Positions 1 to 6,760 of a stretch of 12,265 bases of DNA are shown here, one piece after another. Where the stretch lies: positions 1 to 12,265 of the forward strand of contig JAEZHK010000107.1 in NCBI GenBank assembly GCA_023416655.1, in the 5' to 3' direction. The DNA comes from Bacillota bacterium. GTDB taxonomy: Bacteria > Bacillota > Clostridia > Christensenellales > Aristaeellaceae. Made by a program: the position numbers and the translations under genes. A model generated the notes under the pieces. It was not told where the DNA came from and did no database searches. It saw nothing but the letters and a program-made list of their open reading frames with translations. Within the stretch, counting starts at the first letter, position 1. Every line of letters begins with the position of its first letter.

Positions 1-163
1 GCCCACGCCCGAGCCGACGCCTGAACCGACGCCCGTGCCCACGCCCGAGCCGACGCCTGTGCCCACGCCCGAGCCGACGCCTGTGCCTACGCCCGAGCCG
101 ACGCCTGTGCCTACGCCCGAGCCGACGCCCGAGCCGACGCCTGTGCCCACGCCCGAGCCTGAG
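1..163 (+). repeat. Coding tandem repeat for PTPEPTPV units (24-bp period, 12-bp subperiod)
   Basis: Units of the form CCCACGCCCGAGCCGACGCC followed by TGTG recur about every 24 bases, encoding Pro-Thr-Pro-Glu-Pro-Thr-Pro-Val. Copies differ only at a few third positions (CCC/CCT) and in Glu/Val exchange, which suggests recent expansion or contraction by slippage. The array continues past the left edge, so the total copy number is unknown. Confidence 0.9.
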
Positions 164-379
164 GTGACGGTCAGCCCCACCGATCAGGCCGTGCAGCGGC
201 TGGCGGATCTGGGCTGGATGGCGAAAGGCGCTACCGGACAGGAGAGGACCGATGCGATCTTCGCGTTCCAACAGGCGGCCATCGACAGCGGCATCTTCCC
301 GGATGTCATGCTCAACGGAACGCTGGATCAGCCCACCATCGCCTGCCTGTTGAGCCCGGACGCGCCCTACGCGCCATAA
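2..379 (+). CDS. C-terminal part of a Pro/Thr-rich, peptidoglycan-binding-like surface protein (5'-truncated by window edge)
   Basis: The reading frame is open to the left edge, so the true start lies outside the window; the GTG at 35 is only a Val codon inside the repeat. About 53 visible residues are a Pro-Thr-Pro-Glu/Val repeat, the kind of stiff linker that spans a cell wall. The last ~70 residues resemble a peptidoglycan-binding domain of the PF01471 type: a VQRLADLGW helix, then AIFAFQQAA, then LNGTLDQPTIACLL, matching the family pattern of LxxLGY, AxxxFQ and GxxDxxT. The protein is therefore probably exported and wall-associated. The catalytic or N-terminal part is not visible, so its activity is unknown. 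It ends at TAA 377-379, just before a strong hairpin. Domain assignment is by pattern only; the frame and the stop are certain. Confidence 0.8.
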   Translation, partial: PTPEPTPEPTPVPTPEPTPVPTPEPTPVPTPEPTPVPTPEPTPEPTPVPTPEPEVTVSPTDQAVQRLADLGWMAKGATGQERTDAIFAFQQAAIDSGIFPDVMLNGTLDQPTIACLLSPDAPYAP

Positions 380-392
380 CACAGCACACAAT

Positions 393-422
393 TGAACGCC
401 GCCTCAGACGAGGCGGCGTTCA
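393..422. terminator. Symmetric intrinsic terminator between convergent genes
   Basis: A perfect 13-bp stem (TGAACGCCGCCTC pairing with its complement) closes on the 4-base loop AGAC. It lies 13 bases after the stop of the + strand gene and 57 bases after the stop of the - strand gene ending at 480. The flanks are moderately T-rich on both strands (CGTTTGT on +, ATTGTGTG on -), so it probably serves both directions. The lack of a pure T-run makes its strength uncertain. Confidence 0.8.
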
Positions 423-479
423 CGTTTGTATGCACTCTGCCACGGATCGAGCGGTTCCCGATAAGCTCGCGGGCTTCCT

Positions 480-2261
480 TCACCCCCGGTGATCGATCAA
501 CGTCGCCTCGTCCGCGCAGGGACTGCCCATCATGCCAAGGAACGCCCGGGCGACCGACGGGTCGAACTGCGTGCCGGCGTTCCGCCTGATCTCCTCCAGC
601 GCGTCCTCCACCGGCATGGCCTTCCGGTAGGCGCGGTCCTGGGTCATCGCGTCGAAGGAGTCGACCACGAGCAGAACCCTCGCCAAGAGCGGGATGGCTT
701 GCCCGGAGAGGCCCCGGGGGTAGCCCTTGCCGTCCCAGCGTTCGTGGTGGGACAGGATGTATTCCGAGATGTGGATCAGCTCCGGCGACGCCTGCGCGAT
801 CCGGAAGCCCACCTCCGGGTGCCGCTTGATCTCCACCCAGTCCGCCTCGGTCAGCGGAGCGCGCTTGGACAGGATGTTCTTGTCCACGCTGATCTTGCCG
901 ATGTCGTGCAGGGTGGACAGAAGCTCCAGCGCCTCCAGGTCCTCCTCGGGCAGCCCCAGCGCGCTCCCAAGCTGCTTGGACAAAAGCGCCATCCGCTCCG
1001 CGTGGGCCTCGGTTTCGTCGCTCTTTTCCAACATGGTCTTTTTGATGGAGGTGAGAATGGAGCTGTGCAGGCTCCGGTGCTCCAGGATCTTGCGGCGGTA
1101 CATGGTGTCCTCCGCCATCTTGTACACCTGGTCGATGGACTCGTCCGGCTCGCGCTTGGTGGCCCAGCCCAGCGAGAGGCTGAGAAAGCGGAGCTCGTCC
1201 CCGTCCACCGAGCCCTGCTGGCAGGCGGAGCGGATGATCTCCACCAGCTGCTGCGCTGCTGCTCCGTCCGTGCGCGGCAGCAGGGCCGTGAACTCGTCGC
1301 CGCCGGTCCTCGCCAGTACGTCGCCCTCCCGGAGGCTCATCGTCAGGATGTCGGCGGCGGCCAGGATCACGCGGTCGCCCTGATGGTGACCCATCGTATC
1401 GTTGATCATCTTCAGGCCGTTGATGTCGCCCATGATCACCGTCAGCGGCAGGCACTCCGGCTGGTCCAGGCGGCGCAGCGCCTCGGCCAGGTAGGCGCGG
1501 TTGTGAAGGCCCGTGGACGCGTCGTGGGTGTTCAGGTAGAGGATGCGCTCCTCGCGGAGCCTGCGGGTGGTGACGTCGCGGCTGATGCCGATCAGGCCGA
1601 TCACGCTGCCGTCCGCGCCGTGGCAGGGCGTCTTGAGCGTTTCAAAGTACAGCGTTTCGCCTTCTCGGGTGACGACCTCCTCGTACCGCTGCAGCGCGTT
1701 CTCCCGGAGGCATTCTTCGTCGCCCCGCCGGCTCAGGCGCAGCACGTCCCCTTGCAAAAAGTCCTCGTCTTTCAGGCCCTGAACGTCGCATTCGCCTTTG
1801 CCGGTAAAGGTGCAGAACGCCCGGTTGCACCCCATGTACCTAAGGTGCCTGTCCTTGTAGTAGATCTGGTCCGGGATGGAATTGATCAATGATTCCAAGA
1901 GCGCCTGCCTGTCCCCGTAGTCTTCGGAGAGGCCCTTGTACATCTCGCTGGTTTCCTCCAGCGCCCGGTTCATCTGAAGGATGGTCTCCTGGGACTCCAT
2001 GACCTTCCGAAGCGTGGCGTGCACCAGGGAATAGATGAGCAGCGCCGTCACCACCACGTACAATAGACCCTTCACCATGCTCAGCTGCAGGATGCTGCTC
2101 TGGTCCGTGGACACGCCCCAGGCGAATTTGTCGGAAAGCACGATCCACGCGCTTCCAGCCAGCATGTAAACCAGGGCGATCCGGGCCGACCGGCCCTTCG
2201 ACCCCCGGAGCCATTTGGCAAAACGGCTTTTCTGATTGGACGCTCCGGCGTTTTGGGTCAA
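480..2261 (-). CDS. Membrane PAS-GGDEF-HD-GYP cyclic-di-GMP synthase/phosphodiesterase
   Basis: The protein should make and/or break cyclic-di-GMP at the membrane. Counting from the in-frame GTG at 2270 (596 aa), it has TM segments at ~29-48 and 60-84, a short coiled coil (~86-118), a PAS domain (~122-235), a GGDEF domain (~243-400) and an HD-GYP domain (~408-590). GGDEF 323-327 is intact, with an RxxD inhibitory site (REGD, 314-317) five residues upstream and DINGLK plus GHHQGD nucleotide-site motifs. HD-GYP ligands look complete: H423, HD 455-456, H484, HH 508-509, D537 and GYP 516-518. The start preferred here is TTG at 2259-2261 (593 aa), because GGAGGTG lies six bases before it and the GTG start would lie inside that ribosome site. 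Both activities are predicted; which one dominates cannot be read from sequence. The gene is monocistronic, with a terminator upstream (2495-2519) and downstream (393-422). Confidence 0.93.
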   Translation of the reverse strand: MTQNAGASNQKSRFAKWLRGSKGRSARIALVYMLAGSAWIVLSDKFAWGVSTDQSSILQLSMVKGLLYVVVTALLIYSLVHATLRKVMESQETILQMNRALEETSEMYKGLSEDYGDRQALLESLINSIPDQIYYKDRHLRYMGCNRAFCTFTGKGECDVQGLKDEDFLQGDVLRLSRRGDEECLRENALQRYEEVVTREGETLYFETLKTPCHGADGSVIGLIGISRDVTTRRLREERILYLNTHDASTGLHNRAYLAEALRRLDQPECLPLTVIMGDINGLKMINDTMGHHQGDRVILAAADILTMSLREGDVLARTGGDEFTALLPRTDGAAAQQLVEIIRSACQQGSVDGDELRFLSLSLGWATKREPDESIDQVYKMAEDTMYRRKILEHRSLHSSILTSIKKTMLEKSDETEAHAERMALLSKQLGSALGLPEEDLEALELLSTLHDIGKISVDKNILSKRAPLTEADWVEIKRHPEVGFRIAQASPELIHISEYILSHHERWDGKGYPRGLSGQAIPLLARVLLVVDSFDAMTQDRAYRKAMPVEDALEEIRRNAGTQFDPSVARAFLGMMGSPCADEATLIDHRG

Positions 2262-2267
2262 TGAGAC

Positions 2268-2274
2268 CACCTCC
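2268..2274 (-). promoter_or_regulatory. Ribosome binding site deciding a TTG start
   Basis: GGAGGTG, a perfect anti-SD match, ends six bases before TTG 2261-2259. The alternative GTG at 2270-2268 overlaps this motif and would have no usable spacing. Confidence 0.75.
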
Positions 2275-2357
2275 CATCTGGGCGTCTGGCCCGAAGCGCG
2301 CCGTACGCATGCCGCCGCGGCATTGGCCGTTGGCGCGGTCGCCGATCCCCGTCACGG

Positions 2358-2374
2358 GGCCGCCGACGGCGGCC
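2358..2374 (-). other. GC-rich stem-loop in the leader of the 2261 gene
   Basis: GGCCGCC and GGCGGCC pair around a 3-base loop. In the - strand transcript it lies about 25 bases after the predicted start point and about 95 bases before the TTG codon. Read on the + strand it is followed by T-rich sequence (2375-2387), so it could also stop antisense transcription. I could not match the ~140-nt leader to the conserved cores of cyclic-di-GMP riboswitches. Confidence 0.4.
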
Positions 2375-2406
2375 TTTGATTGTTTTTAATGTCGATACAA
2401 ACGATT

Positions 2407-2433
2407 ATTTCGACCAAAAGAGCGGGAATTTTA
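2407..2433 (-). promoter_or_regulatory. Candidate σD (flagellar/motility) promoter for the PAS-GGDEF-HD-GYP gene
   Basis: On the - strand TAAA (2433-2430) is followed after exactly 15 bases by GTCGAAAT (2414-2407). The σD/FliA consensus is TAAA-N15-GCCGATAT, so the -35 is exact and the -10 matches 6 of 8. No σA promoter of comparable quality is seen in this gap. Motility-regulon control would fit a cyclic-di-GMP enzyme, but that is inference. Confidence 0.45.
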
Positions 2434-2494
2434 TACGCGTGACGGGGCGCCCGGGGCGAAGCGACCTCTTTTACCCCGCGAACTAATCCGTAAT

Positions 2495-2519
2495 AAAAAA
2501 CCGGCGGTTATCCGCCGGT
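2495..2519 (-). terminator. Intrinsic terminator of the Cache-PAS-GGDEF-HD-GYP gene
   Basis: ACCGGCGG pairs with CCGCCGGT around loop ATAA (- strand), followed directly by a run of six T. It begins six bases after the stop at 2525, so the two cyclic-di-GMP genes are separately transcribed. Confidence 0.9.
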
Positions 2520-2524
2520 CAACT

Positions 2525-5068
2525 TCAGGCCATGAGTTCGTAGTCCTTGCTTGCACGAACCAACCGGATAAACCGCGCCGCGAGCTGCGGGTCGAACTGC
2601 GTGCCCGCGTTGCGCTCGATCTCCCGAAGCGCCTCCTCGCTCGACAGGGCGCGCCGGTAGACCCTGTTCTCGGTCATGGCGTCGTAGGCGTCCACGATGG
2701 CCAGGAGCCTTGACAAAAGTGGGATCTGCTCGTACGCGAGGCCCCTGGGGTAGCCCTTGCCGTCCCAGCGCTCGTGGTGAGACAGGATGTAATCCGCCAC
2801 GTGCGAGAGCTCCATCGCCGACGCGGCGATGCGGTAGCCGATCTCGCTGTGCTTTTTCATCTGCTCCCATTCTTCCTCGTCGAGCCGCCCGGGCTTGTTG
2901 AGGATGCGGTCGTCCACCCCCACCTTGCCGATGTCGTGGAGCAGCGCGTACAGCGCCAGTTCGTCCATGGCCTTCTGCTCCAGCCCCAGCTGCTGGCCCA
3001 TGGCCTTCGACAGGCTCACCAGCCGCTCGCCGTGGGCTTCGGTCTCCCGGCTCCTGGCGAGCATGGTGGCCATGACCGACGACAGGGTCGAGCTGTGGGG
3101 GCTGCGGCTTTCCAGCAGTTTATGGTAGTGCATGTTCTCCTGCGCGGATTTGACCGTGTTCCGGAAGCTGGTGGAAAGGCTGGCCCGGGTGCCGCAGCCC
3201 ACCGACAGGCTCAGGTCGTAGGAACCGGAGGACGCGCTCCGGTTGAATTCGGCCACCGCCTCGGCAATGCGGCGGTTGATCTCGTCCGCCTGGGCGCTGG
3301 AGGTGCCCGGCATGATCAGCGTGAACTCGTCGCCGCCGGTGCGGATCACCACATCCGTGGGGCGGGCGCAGCGCTCGATCAGCCGCGCGGTTTCGACGAT
3401 CAGCCGGTCGCCCTCCGAAAGGCCGAAGAGGTCGTTGATCAGGTGGAGGCCGTCGATGTCGCATACGGCCACCGACAGCGGAAGGTAGCGCGCGTCGTCC
3501 AGCTGCTGGCTGACCCGCTCGTAGTAGCGGCGGTTGTTGAGGCCGGTCATCTGGTCGTGCTCGCTGATGAACAGAAGCCGCGCCTCGTTGTCCTTCTGGC
3601 TGGAGATGTCAAAGACGATGCCTTCCAGCGCGGTCACCTGACCGTCCGCGCCGTAGATGCCCTGGCCCAGCTCCAGCACCCACTTGCGCTCGCCGGATTT
3701 TGTGTTGATTTCATACTCGTAGCGGAAGTTCTCACGCGCGGGCAGCACGCGCTGCCACTGTTCCCAGAGGAGGGTGCGATATTCGGGGGCGATCAGGTCG
3801 TTATAGCTGATCTCGCTGTTGTTCACGAGGCTCTCCGGGGGGTATCCGGTCAACCCCAGGCAGCCCTCGGACACGAATTCCATCGTCCAGTCCCGGTCGG
3901 GCTTGCAGCGGTAGGCCAGGCCCGGCAGGTGCGACAGGAGCACCGCCTTCGAGCGCTCGCTCTCCCGCTGCGCATCCTCGGCCTGCCGCCGGGCGGTGAT
4001 GTCCTCGATCAAGGCCAGCGAGTACTGCTCCTCGGCGCCGCCGCTCAGCCGGATGACCTTGGCGTTCGCCCAGACAGGGGAGCCGTCGGGCCGGAGGTAG
4101 CGCTTTTCCATCGTGAAGCCGTCGATTTCGCCAGCGTGGAGCTTGCGGTGCTGCTGCGCCGTCGCCTCGAGGTCCTCGGGGTGGGTGATGTCCAGAAGGC
4201 TCAGCGCCTTTAGTTCCTCGCGGGAGCGGCCGATGATGCTGAGGAACATCCGGTTGACGCTGTTTCGGTCCAGCGGGCCGATGTCAATCTGGTTGCCGGG
4301 CGTACTGATCACGATGCCGACGGGCGCCTGGTCTACCACGGCCCGGAAGAGTTCCTCGTCGGCGGCCAGCCGCTTACTCATCCGGCCCAGCCTGAGCCGC
4401 TCCAGCATCGCCCAGCACAGCGCGACGAAGAGCAGCGCCACGCTGCAGGCGATGATGATCTCCGGCGTCATCCGGTGAAGGATGCCGCTGCGCCACGCGT
4501 CGGCGGGGTAATCGATGCCCATCGCGCCCAGCATCTTCTCGCCGGAGCTCTTGACGGGCGTCAGCGCGCTCACCCAGGTGCCCCAGCGGTCGGTCTCATA
4601 GCCGCTGACGACGGTCGCCTGCGTGCGGAACACCTGCTCCACGCTATCCATCATGCCGGTGTATTCCTCGCCGTAGGGCGAATAGTCCTCAGAATCCCCC
4701 GTCTCGGAATCCATGAAGATGTAGTATTTGCCATCCTTTTCGTAGAGCAGGTAGGCAAAGCGGATCTCGCTGTTTTTTGCACGGAAGAACATCAGCGTGC
4801 GCTTGAGCGCCAGGTAGCCCGGCGCGGAAGGGTCCACGGGGTTTTGCCATAGCTGGCCCTTGATCTGCTGATCGAGCAGCATCTCCGCGGATTCGATGAG
4901 GCCCGCCGCCTCGTCCCTGGCGTACCCCTCGTGACGCCGGTAGGCGGACTGCAAGTAAAGGCCGACCAAAACGAGGATGATCAGCGCGGCCGGCAAAAGA
5001 AATGGAAGGCGGCGCAGCGGCCGCCCGTTCTGAGCGCCAACCGGAGCGATTGAACGCGCCTGGTCCAT
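2525..5068 (-). CDS. Cache-PAS-PAS-GGDEF-HD-GYP membrane sensor for cyclic-di-GMP turnover
   Basis: This 847-aa protein has TM1 at ~22-41, an extracytoplasmic Cache-like sensor (~45-198, with FAYLLYEKDGKYYIFMDSE at 104-122 and WGTWVSALTPV at 162-172), TM2 at ~203-222, two PAS domains (~236-360 and ~375-490), GGDEF (~495-650) and HD-GYP (~665-840). GGDEF 578-582 is intact, with the RxxD site RPTD at 569-572. However, the usual Lys of DxDxFK is His542 and the usual His of the GH pair is Leu550, so synthase activity may be weak. The HD-GYP site looks complete: H679, HD 711-712, H740, HH 764-765, GYP 772-774, D793. I infer a ligand-gated phosphodiesterase whose GGDEF may be partly regulatory. ATG 5068 is preceded by GGGGG at 5074-5078. 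The C-terminal half resembles the neighbouring gene at 480-2261 (both have HHERWDGKGYPRGL and NAGTQFDP), so the two are paralogues. Confidence 0.94.
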   Translation of the reverse strand: MDQARSIAPVGAQNGRPLRRLPFLLPAALIILVLVGLYLQSAYRRHEGYARDEAAGLIESAEMLLDQQIKGQLWQNPVDPSAPGYLALKRTLMFFRAKNSEIRFAYLLYEKDGKYYIFMDSETGDSEDYSPYGEEYTGMMDSVEQVFRTQATVVSGYETDRWGTWVSALTPVKSSGEKMLGAMGIDYPADAWRSGILHRMTPEIIIACSVALLFVALCWAMLERLRLGRMSKRLAADEELFRAVVDQAPVGIVISTPGNQIDIGPLDRNSVNRMFLSIIGRSREELKALSLLDITHPEDLEATAQQHRKLHAGEIDGFTMEKRYLRPDGSPVWANAKVIRLSGGAEEQYSLALIEDITARRQAEDAQRESERSKAVLLSHLPGLAYRCKPDRDWTMEFVSEGCLGLTGYPPESLVNNSEISYNDLIAPEYRTLLWEQWQRVLPARENFRYEYEINTKSGERKWVLELGQGIYGADGQVTALEGIVFDISSQKDNEARLLFISEHDQMTGLNNRRYYERVSQQLDDARYLPLSVAVCDIDGLHLINDLFGLSEGDRLIVETARLIERCARPTDVVIRTGGDEFTLIMPGTSSAQADEINRRIAEAVAEFNRSASSGSYDLSLSVGCGTRASLSTSFRNTVKSAQENMHYHKLLESRSPHSSTLSSVMATMLARSRETEAHGERLVSLSKAMGQQLGLEQKAMDELALYALLHDIGKVGVDDRILNKPGRLDEEEWEQMKKHSEIGYRIAASAMELSHVADYILSHHERWDGKGYPRGLAYEQIPLLSRLLAIVDAYDAMTENRVYRRALSSEEALREIERNAGTQFDPQLAARFIRLVRASKDYELMA

Positions 5069-5078
5069 TCGTACCCCC

Positions 5079-5093
5079 GCCCGTGATTCGGGC
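5079..5093 (-). other. Small stem-loop abutting the ribosome site of the Cache-GGDEF-HD-GYP gene
   Basis: GCCCG and CGGGC pair around AATCA in the - strand RNA. The 3' arm touches the GGGGG ribosome site at 5078-5074, so the hairpin could tune translation. The stem is only 5 bp, so it may be incidental. Confidence 0.3.
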
Positions 5094-5188
5094 TGTTTTC
5101 TTGTGTAATATTGGAGTCGGCATTGCGGACGAAAGTCTTCCGGGCCGAGCCTTCATCAAAATGTTTATTGAATAACTCTCTGCAGTTC

Positions 5189-5217
5189 ATAATAGCGGGA
5201 AAAACCACAAGTGTCAA
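5189..5217 (-). promoter_or_regulatory. σA promoter of the Cache-PAS-PAS-GGDEF-HD-GYP gene
   Basis: TTGACA (5217-5212), a 17-base spacer and TATTAT (5194-5189) on the - strand: a perfect -35 and a 5/6 -10. The predicted transcript starts near 5182, giving a leader of about 110 bases before ATG 5068. The promoter sits inside the gap after the ger operon, so the gene can be expressed vegetatively. Confidence 0.85.
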
Positions 5218-5331
5218 CCCAGAATCCATCCATTTAACCAATGAAATCCCGCGATCAACGCAACTTCCCTTAACGCATCAGCCGGGAGGCTATTCATTGA
5301 ACCATGAGGCCCTTCGCCGCGTGGGTAGATT

Positions 5332-6468
5332 TCAATCCCCCTGCCGGGCGCAGCCCACGGCATCCCCCGGATCCGCCCCGCACGCCATCCCGCCCGCTTT
5401 TCGCGAGCGGATCTCGGAGACGGTCCAGAGGAGGATGGGGATCAGCAGCTCAAACGGGATGGCGTAGAAGCCGTAGTAGTCGAGGAAGGCGAACATCTCC
5501 GTGGTGCTGTTGTACAGGATCTGGGCCAGCATCACGGCCAGAAAGGCGGCGGGCGCGACCAGCTTGCGCCAGTCGCGGATGCTGAAGAGGCTCGCGATGC
5601 CGCGGCTGGCGGTGATCAGGCACAGCGCGATTTTGGTGATGCCGGCCAGCATGAAATTGATCGAGACGGAGCCTTCGATGCGGGAAAAAAAGTCGCCCAG
5701 GTTGATGATGGCGACGGCGGAGTAGGATGGGAAGTAATCCACCGCCGCCACCGCCGGGCCCAGGACCATCAGGTTCCGGGCAATGATGACCAGCATGATC
5801 AGGGTGCTGAACAGCAGGCCGCCCATGTAGATTTTAAGAGGACTGTCGCTGGGGCGGACGAAATCGGCGATGCCCAGGAAAACCACCGTCTCGGCAAAGG
5901 GAAAGGAGAAGGTCTTGTATGCATCGGCGGCGATCTTGCCGATGGGGTTTTCGAGGACGGGCAGGAAGTACTCGGGATCCATGATGTTGAAGGAGAGCAA
6001 CACCGTCAGAATCACGATGCCCAGCACGACGGGCATCGTGGCCATCGACCACTTGCCCAGCGCCTTGCCGCCGTTACGGGCCAGCATGTACACCGTCATC
6101 GCCATGATGATCAGAATCGGCAGCTGCGGCGTCTCCAGCATGGTGGCGTCCTGGACGAACTCCGAAAAGTTCCGAAGCACCAGCGCGCACAGGTGCAGCG
6201 CGAACCAGCTCATCAGTGCGGTCGCCACTTTGCCCAAGGCCCTGCCAAGCCGGCGTTCGAGGGCCATGAACAGTCCTTCGCCCGGGTTGAGCGAAATGAT
6301 CCGCGCGTACATCCACATGACCGGCACCGCGTATAGGGTGGAGATCAGCAGCGAAATCCAGGAATCCTGACCCACGCCGGTGGAGACGCCCAACACGACG
6401 GAGCTGCCGAAGTTGAAAAGCATCAGGATGCTTAGCGCCTGGGGGCGGGTGAGCGGTTGATCCAGCAA
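5332..6468 (-). CDS. gerAB: GerAB-type germinant receptor permease subunit, second copy (B2)
   Basis: This 378-aa polytopic membrane protein is of the spore germination GerAB family (PF03845, in the APC transporter superfamily), with about ten hydrophobic segments. In GerA-type receptors the B subunit binds the germinant in the inner membrane of the spore. Family-typical segments include PLTRPQAL near the N-terminus, MWMYARIISLNPGEG (~51-65), PFAETVVFLGIADF (~190-203) and the FYAIPFELLIPILLW region near the C-terminus. The start is TTG 6468-6466, with AAAGGAGG seven bases upstream. It is the last gene of the operon, 21 bases after D2, and a close paralogue of the gene at 6761-7891. Compared with that copy it gained a different stop through small indels (tail GCARQGD versus GCARQ). 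No intrinsic terminator is visible after it. The symbol is family-level; the germinant is unknown. Confidence 0.94.
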   Translation of the reverse strand: MLDQPLTRPQALSILMLFNFGSSVVLGVSTGVGQDSWISLLISTLYAVPVMWMYARIISLNPGEGLFMALERRLGRALGKVATALMSWFALHLCALVLRNFSEFVQDATMLETPQLPILIIMAMTVYMLARNGGKALGKWSMATMPVVLGIVILTVLLSFNIMDPEYFLPVLENPIGKIAADAYKTFSFPFAETVVFLGIADFVRPSDSPLKIYMGGLLFSTLIMLVIIARNLMVLGPAVAAVDYFPSYSAVAIINLGDFFSRIEGSVSINFMLAGITKIALCLITASRGIASLFSIRDWRKLVAPAAFLAVMLAQILYNSTTEMFAFLDYYGFYAIPFELLIPILLWTVSEIRSRKAGGMACGADPGDAVGCARQGD

Positions 6469-6475
6469 GGGGTAT

Positions 6476-6483
6476 CCTCCTTT
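6476..6483 (-). promoter_or_regulatory. Ribosome binding site of B2 (TTG start)
   Basis: AAAGGAGG lies seven bases before TTG 6468-6466, an optimal match that supports the rare start codon. The same arrangement is found in the paralogue. Confidence 0.85.
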
Positions 6484-6489
6484 CGGGGC

Positions 6490-6705
6490 TCAGGGGACGT
6501 GGAAGATCGCCCGGACGGCCTCAACGATCGGCTTTGCGGGCGACGGGACGGGGATTTCCAGCGCTCGGAGAACCAGCGGCGCCAGGCTGACCGCCATTAA
6601 AGCCAGATACAATGCCTTTTCGCCCTTCGCGCCGTCCCGAAGGCGCGGTATGAAGTCAAACGCCAGCGCGGCGGCGTAGGCCGCGGCCAGAATGAACAGC
6701 ATCAC
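6490..6705 (-). CDS. Small two-TM protein of a germinant receptor operon, second copy (D2; D-subunit-like)
   Basis: This 71-aa protein has two hydrophobic helices (~2-17 and ~31-48), separated by a charged turn (FIPRLRDGAKGEK, 18-30) and followed by a conserved tail (ALEIPVPS, then IVEAVRAIF and VP at the end). Small two-TM 'D' proteins encoded within or beside gerA-type operons are known in Bacillus, where they modulate receptor function. Size, topology and position match, but I cannot show sequence homology. The start is GTG 6705-6703, with GGAGGT nine bases upstream; ATG 6702 directly after it is the alternative. It is ~72% identical to the protein at 7913-8128, with most changes in the first helix and loop and the C-terminal tail largely kept. 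It lies 21 bases before B2 and 55 bases after B1. Confidence 0.85.
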   Translation of the reverse strand: MMLFILAAAYAAALAFDFIPRLRDGAKGEKALYLALMAVSLAPLVLRALEIPVPSPAKPIVEAVRAIFHVP

Positions 6706-6719
6706 TGCTTGATGACCTC
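6702..6719 (-). pseudogene. Relic of the 3' end of the gerAC-type gene upstream of D2
   Basis: Read in the GerAC frame, the six codons overlapping the D2 start give Glu-Val-Ile-Lys-Gln-stop. The intact gerAC gene ends Glu-Ala-Ile-Arg-Gln-stop at the homologous place before D1, with the same TGATG junction. The fragment is non-functional as coding sequence, but its GAGGT now forms part of the D2 ribosome site. It marks the upstream edge of the duplicated block inside gerAC. Confidence 0.75.
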
Positions 6720-6760
6720 CTATGGAGTCCCGCGAGAGGCGGGGCTAGGTTACAATTCTC

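Noticed and set aside
35..37. GTG as start of the Pro/Thr-rich protein
   Set aside because: The frame is open and in the same repeat upstream to the window edge, and there is no ribosome site; this is an internal Val codon.
1..163. CRISPR-like or satellite array
   Set aside because: The 24-bp units have no unique spacers and translate into a continuous PTPEPTPV linker.
367..1455. - strand open frame (362 codons) overlapping the first cyclic-di-GMP gene in another frame
   Set aside because: It is an Arg/Gly/Pro-rich out-of-frame translation within the real gene.
489..1892. Long + strand open frame (467 codons) opposite the PAS-GGDEF-HD-GYP gene
   Set aside because: It is antisense to a protein with complete GGDEF and HD-GYP motifs. 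Its translation shows no domain and is biased to Ala, Arg, Val, Gln and Leu, as expected from a GC-rich complementary strand.
2271..2400. Cyclic-di-GMP riboswitch in the leader of the 480-2261 gene
   Set aside because: The leader is structured, but I find none of the conserved GEMM-type core segments. A covariance-model search would settle it.
2774..4213. Long + strand open frame (479 codons) opposite the Cache-PAS-PAS-GGDEF-HD-GYP gene
   Set aside because: Same reason: an antisense shadow with no recognisable motif and no convincing ribosome site.
5069..5182. Cyclic-di-GMP or other riboswitch in the leader of the 2525-5068 gene
   Set aside because: The ~110-nt leader can form small hairpins, but no known aptamer core was recognised.
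5111..5467. + strand open frame (118 codons) across the ger operon 3' gap
   Set aside because: It overlaps the σA promoter and the B2 coding end antisense, with no motif or ribosome site.
6720..6760. Terminator between B1 and D2
   Set aside because: A 5-bp stem (CCCGC/GCGGG) is present, but no T-run follows, so co-transcription of D2-B2 is more likely.
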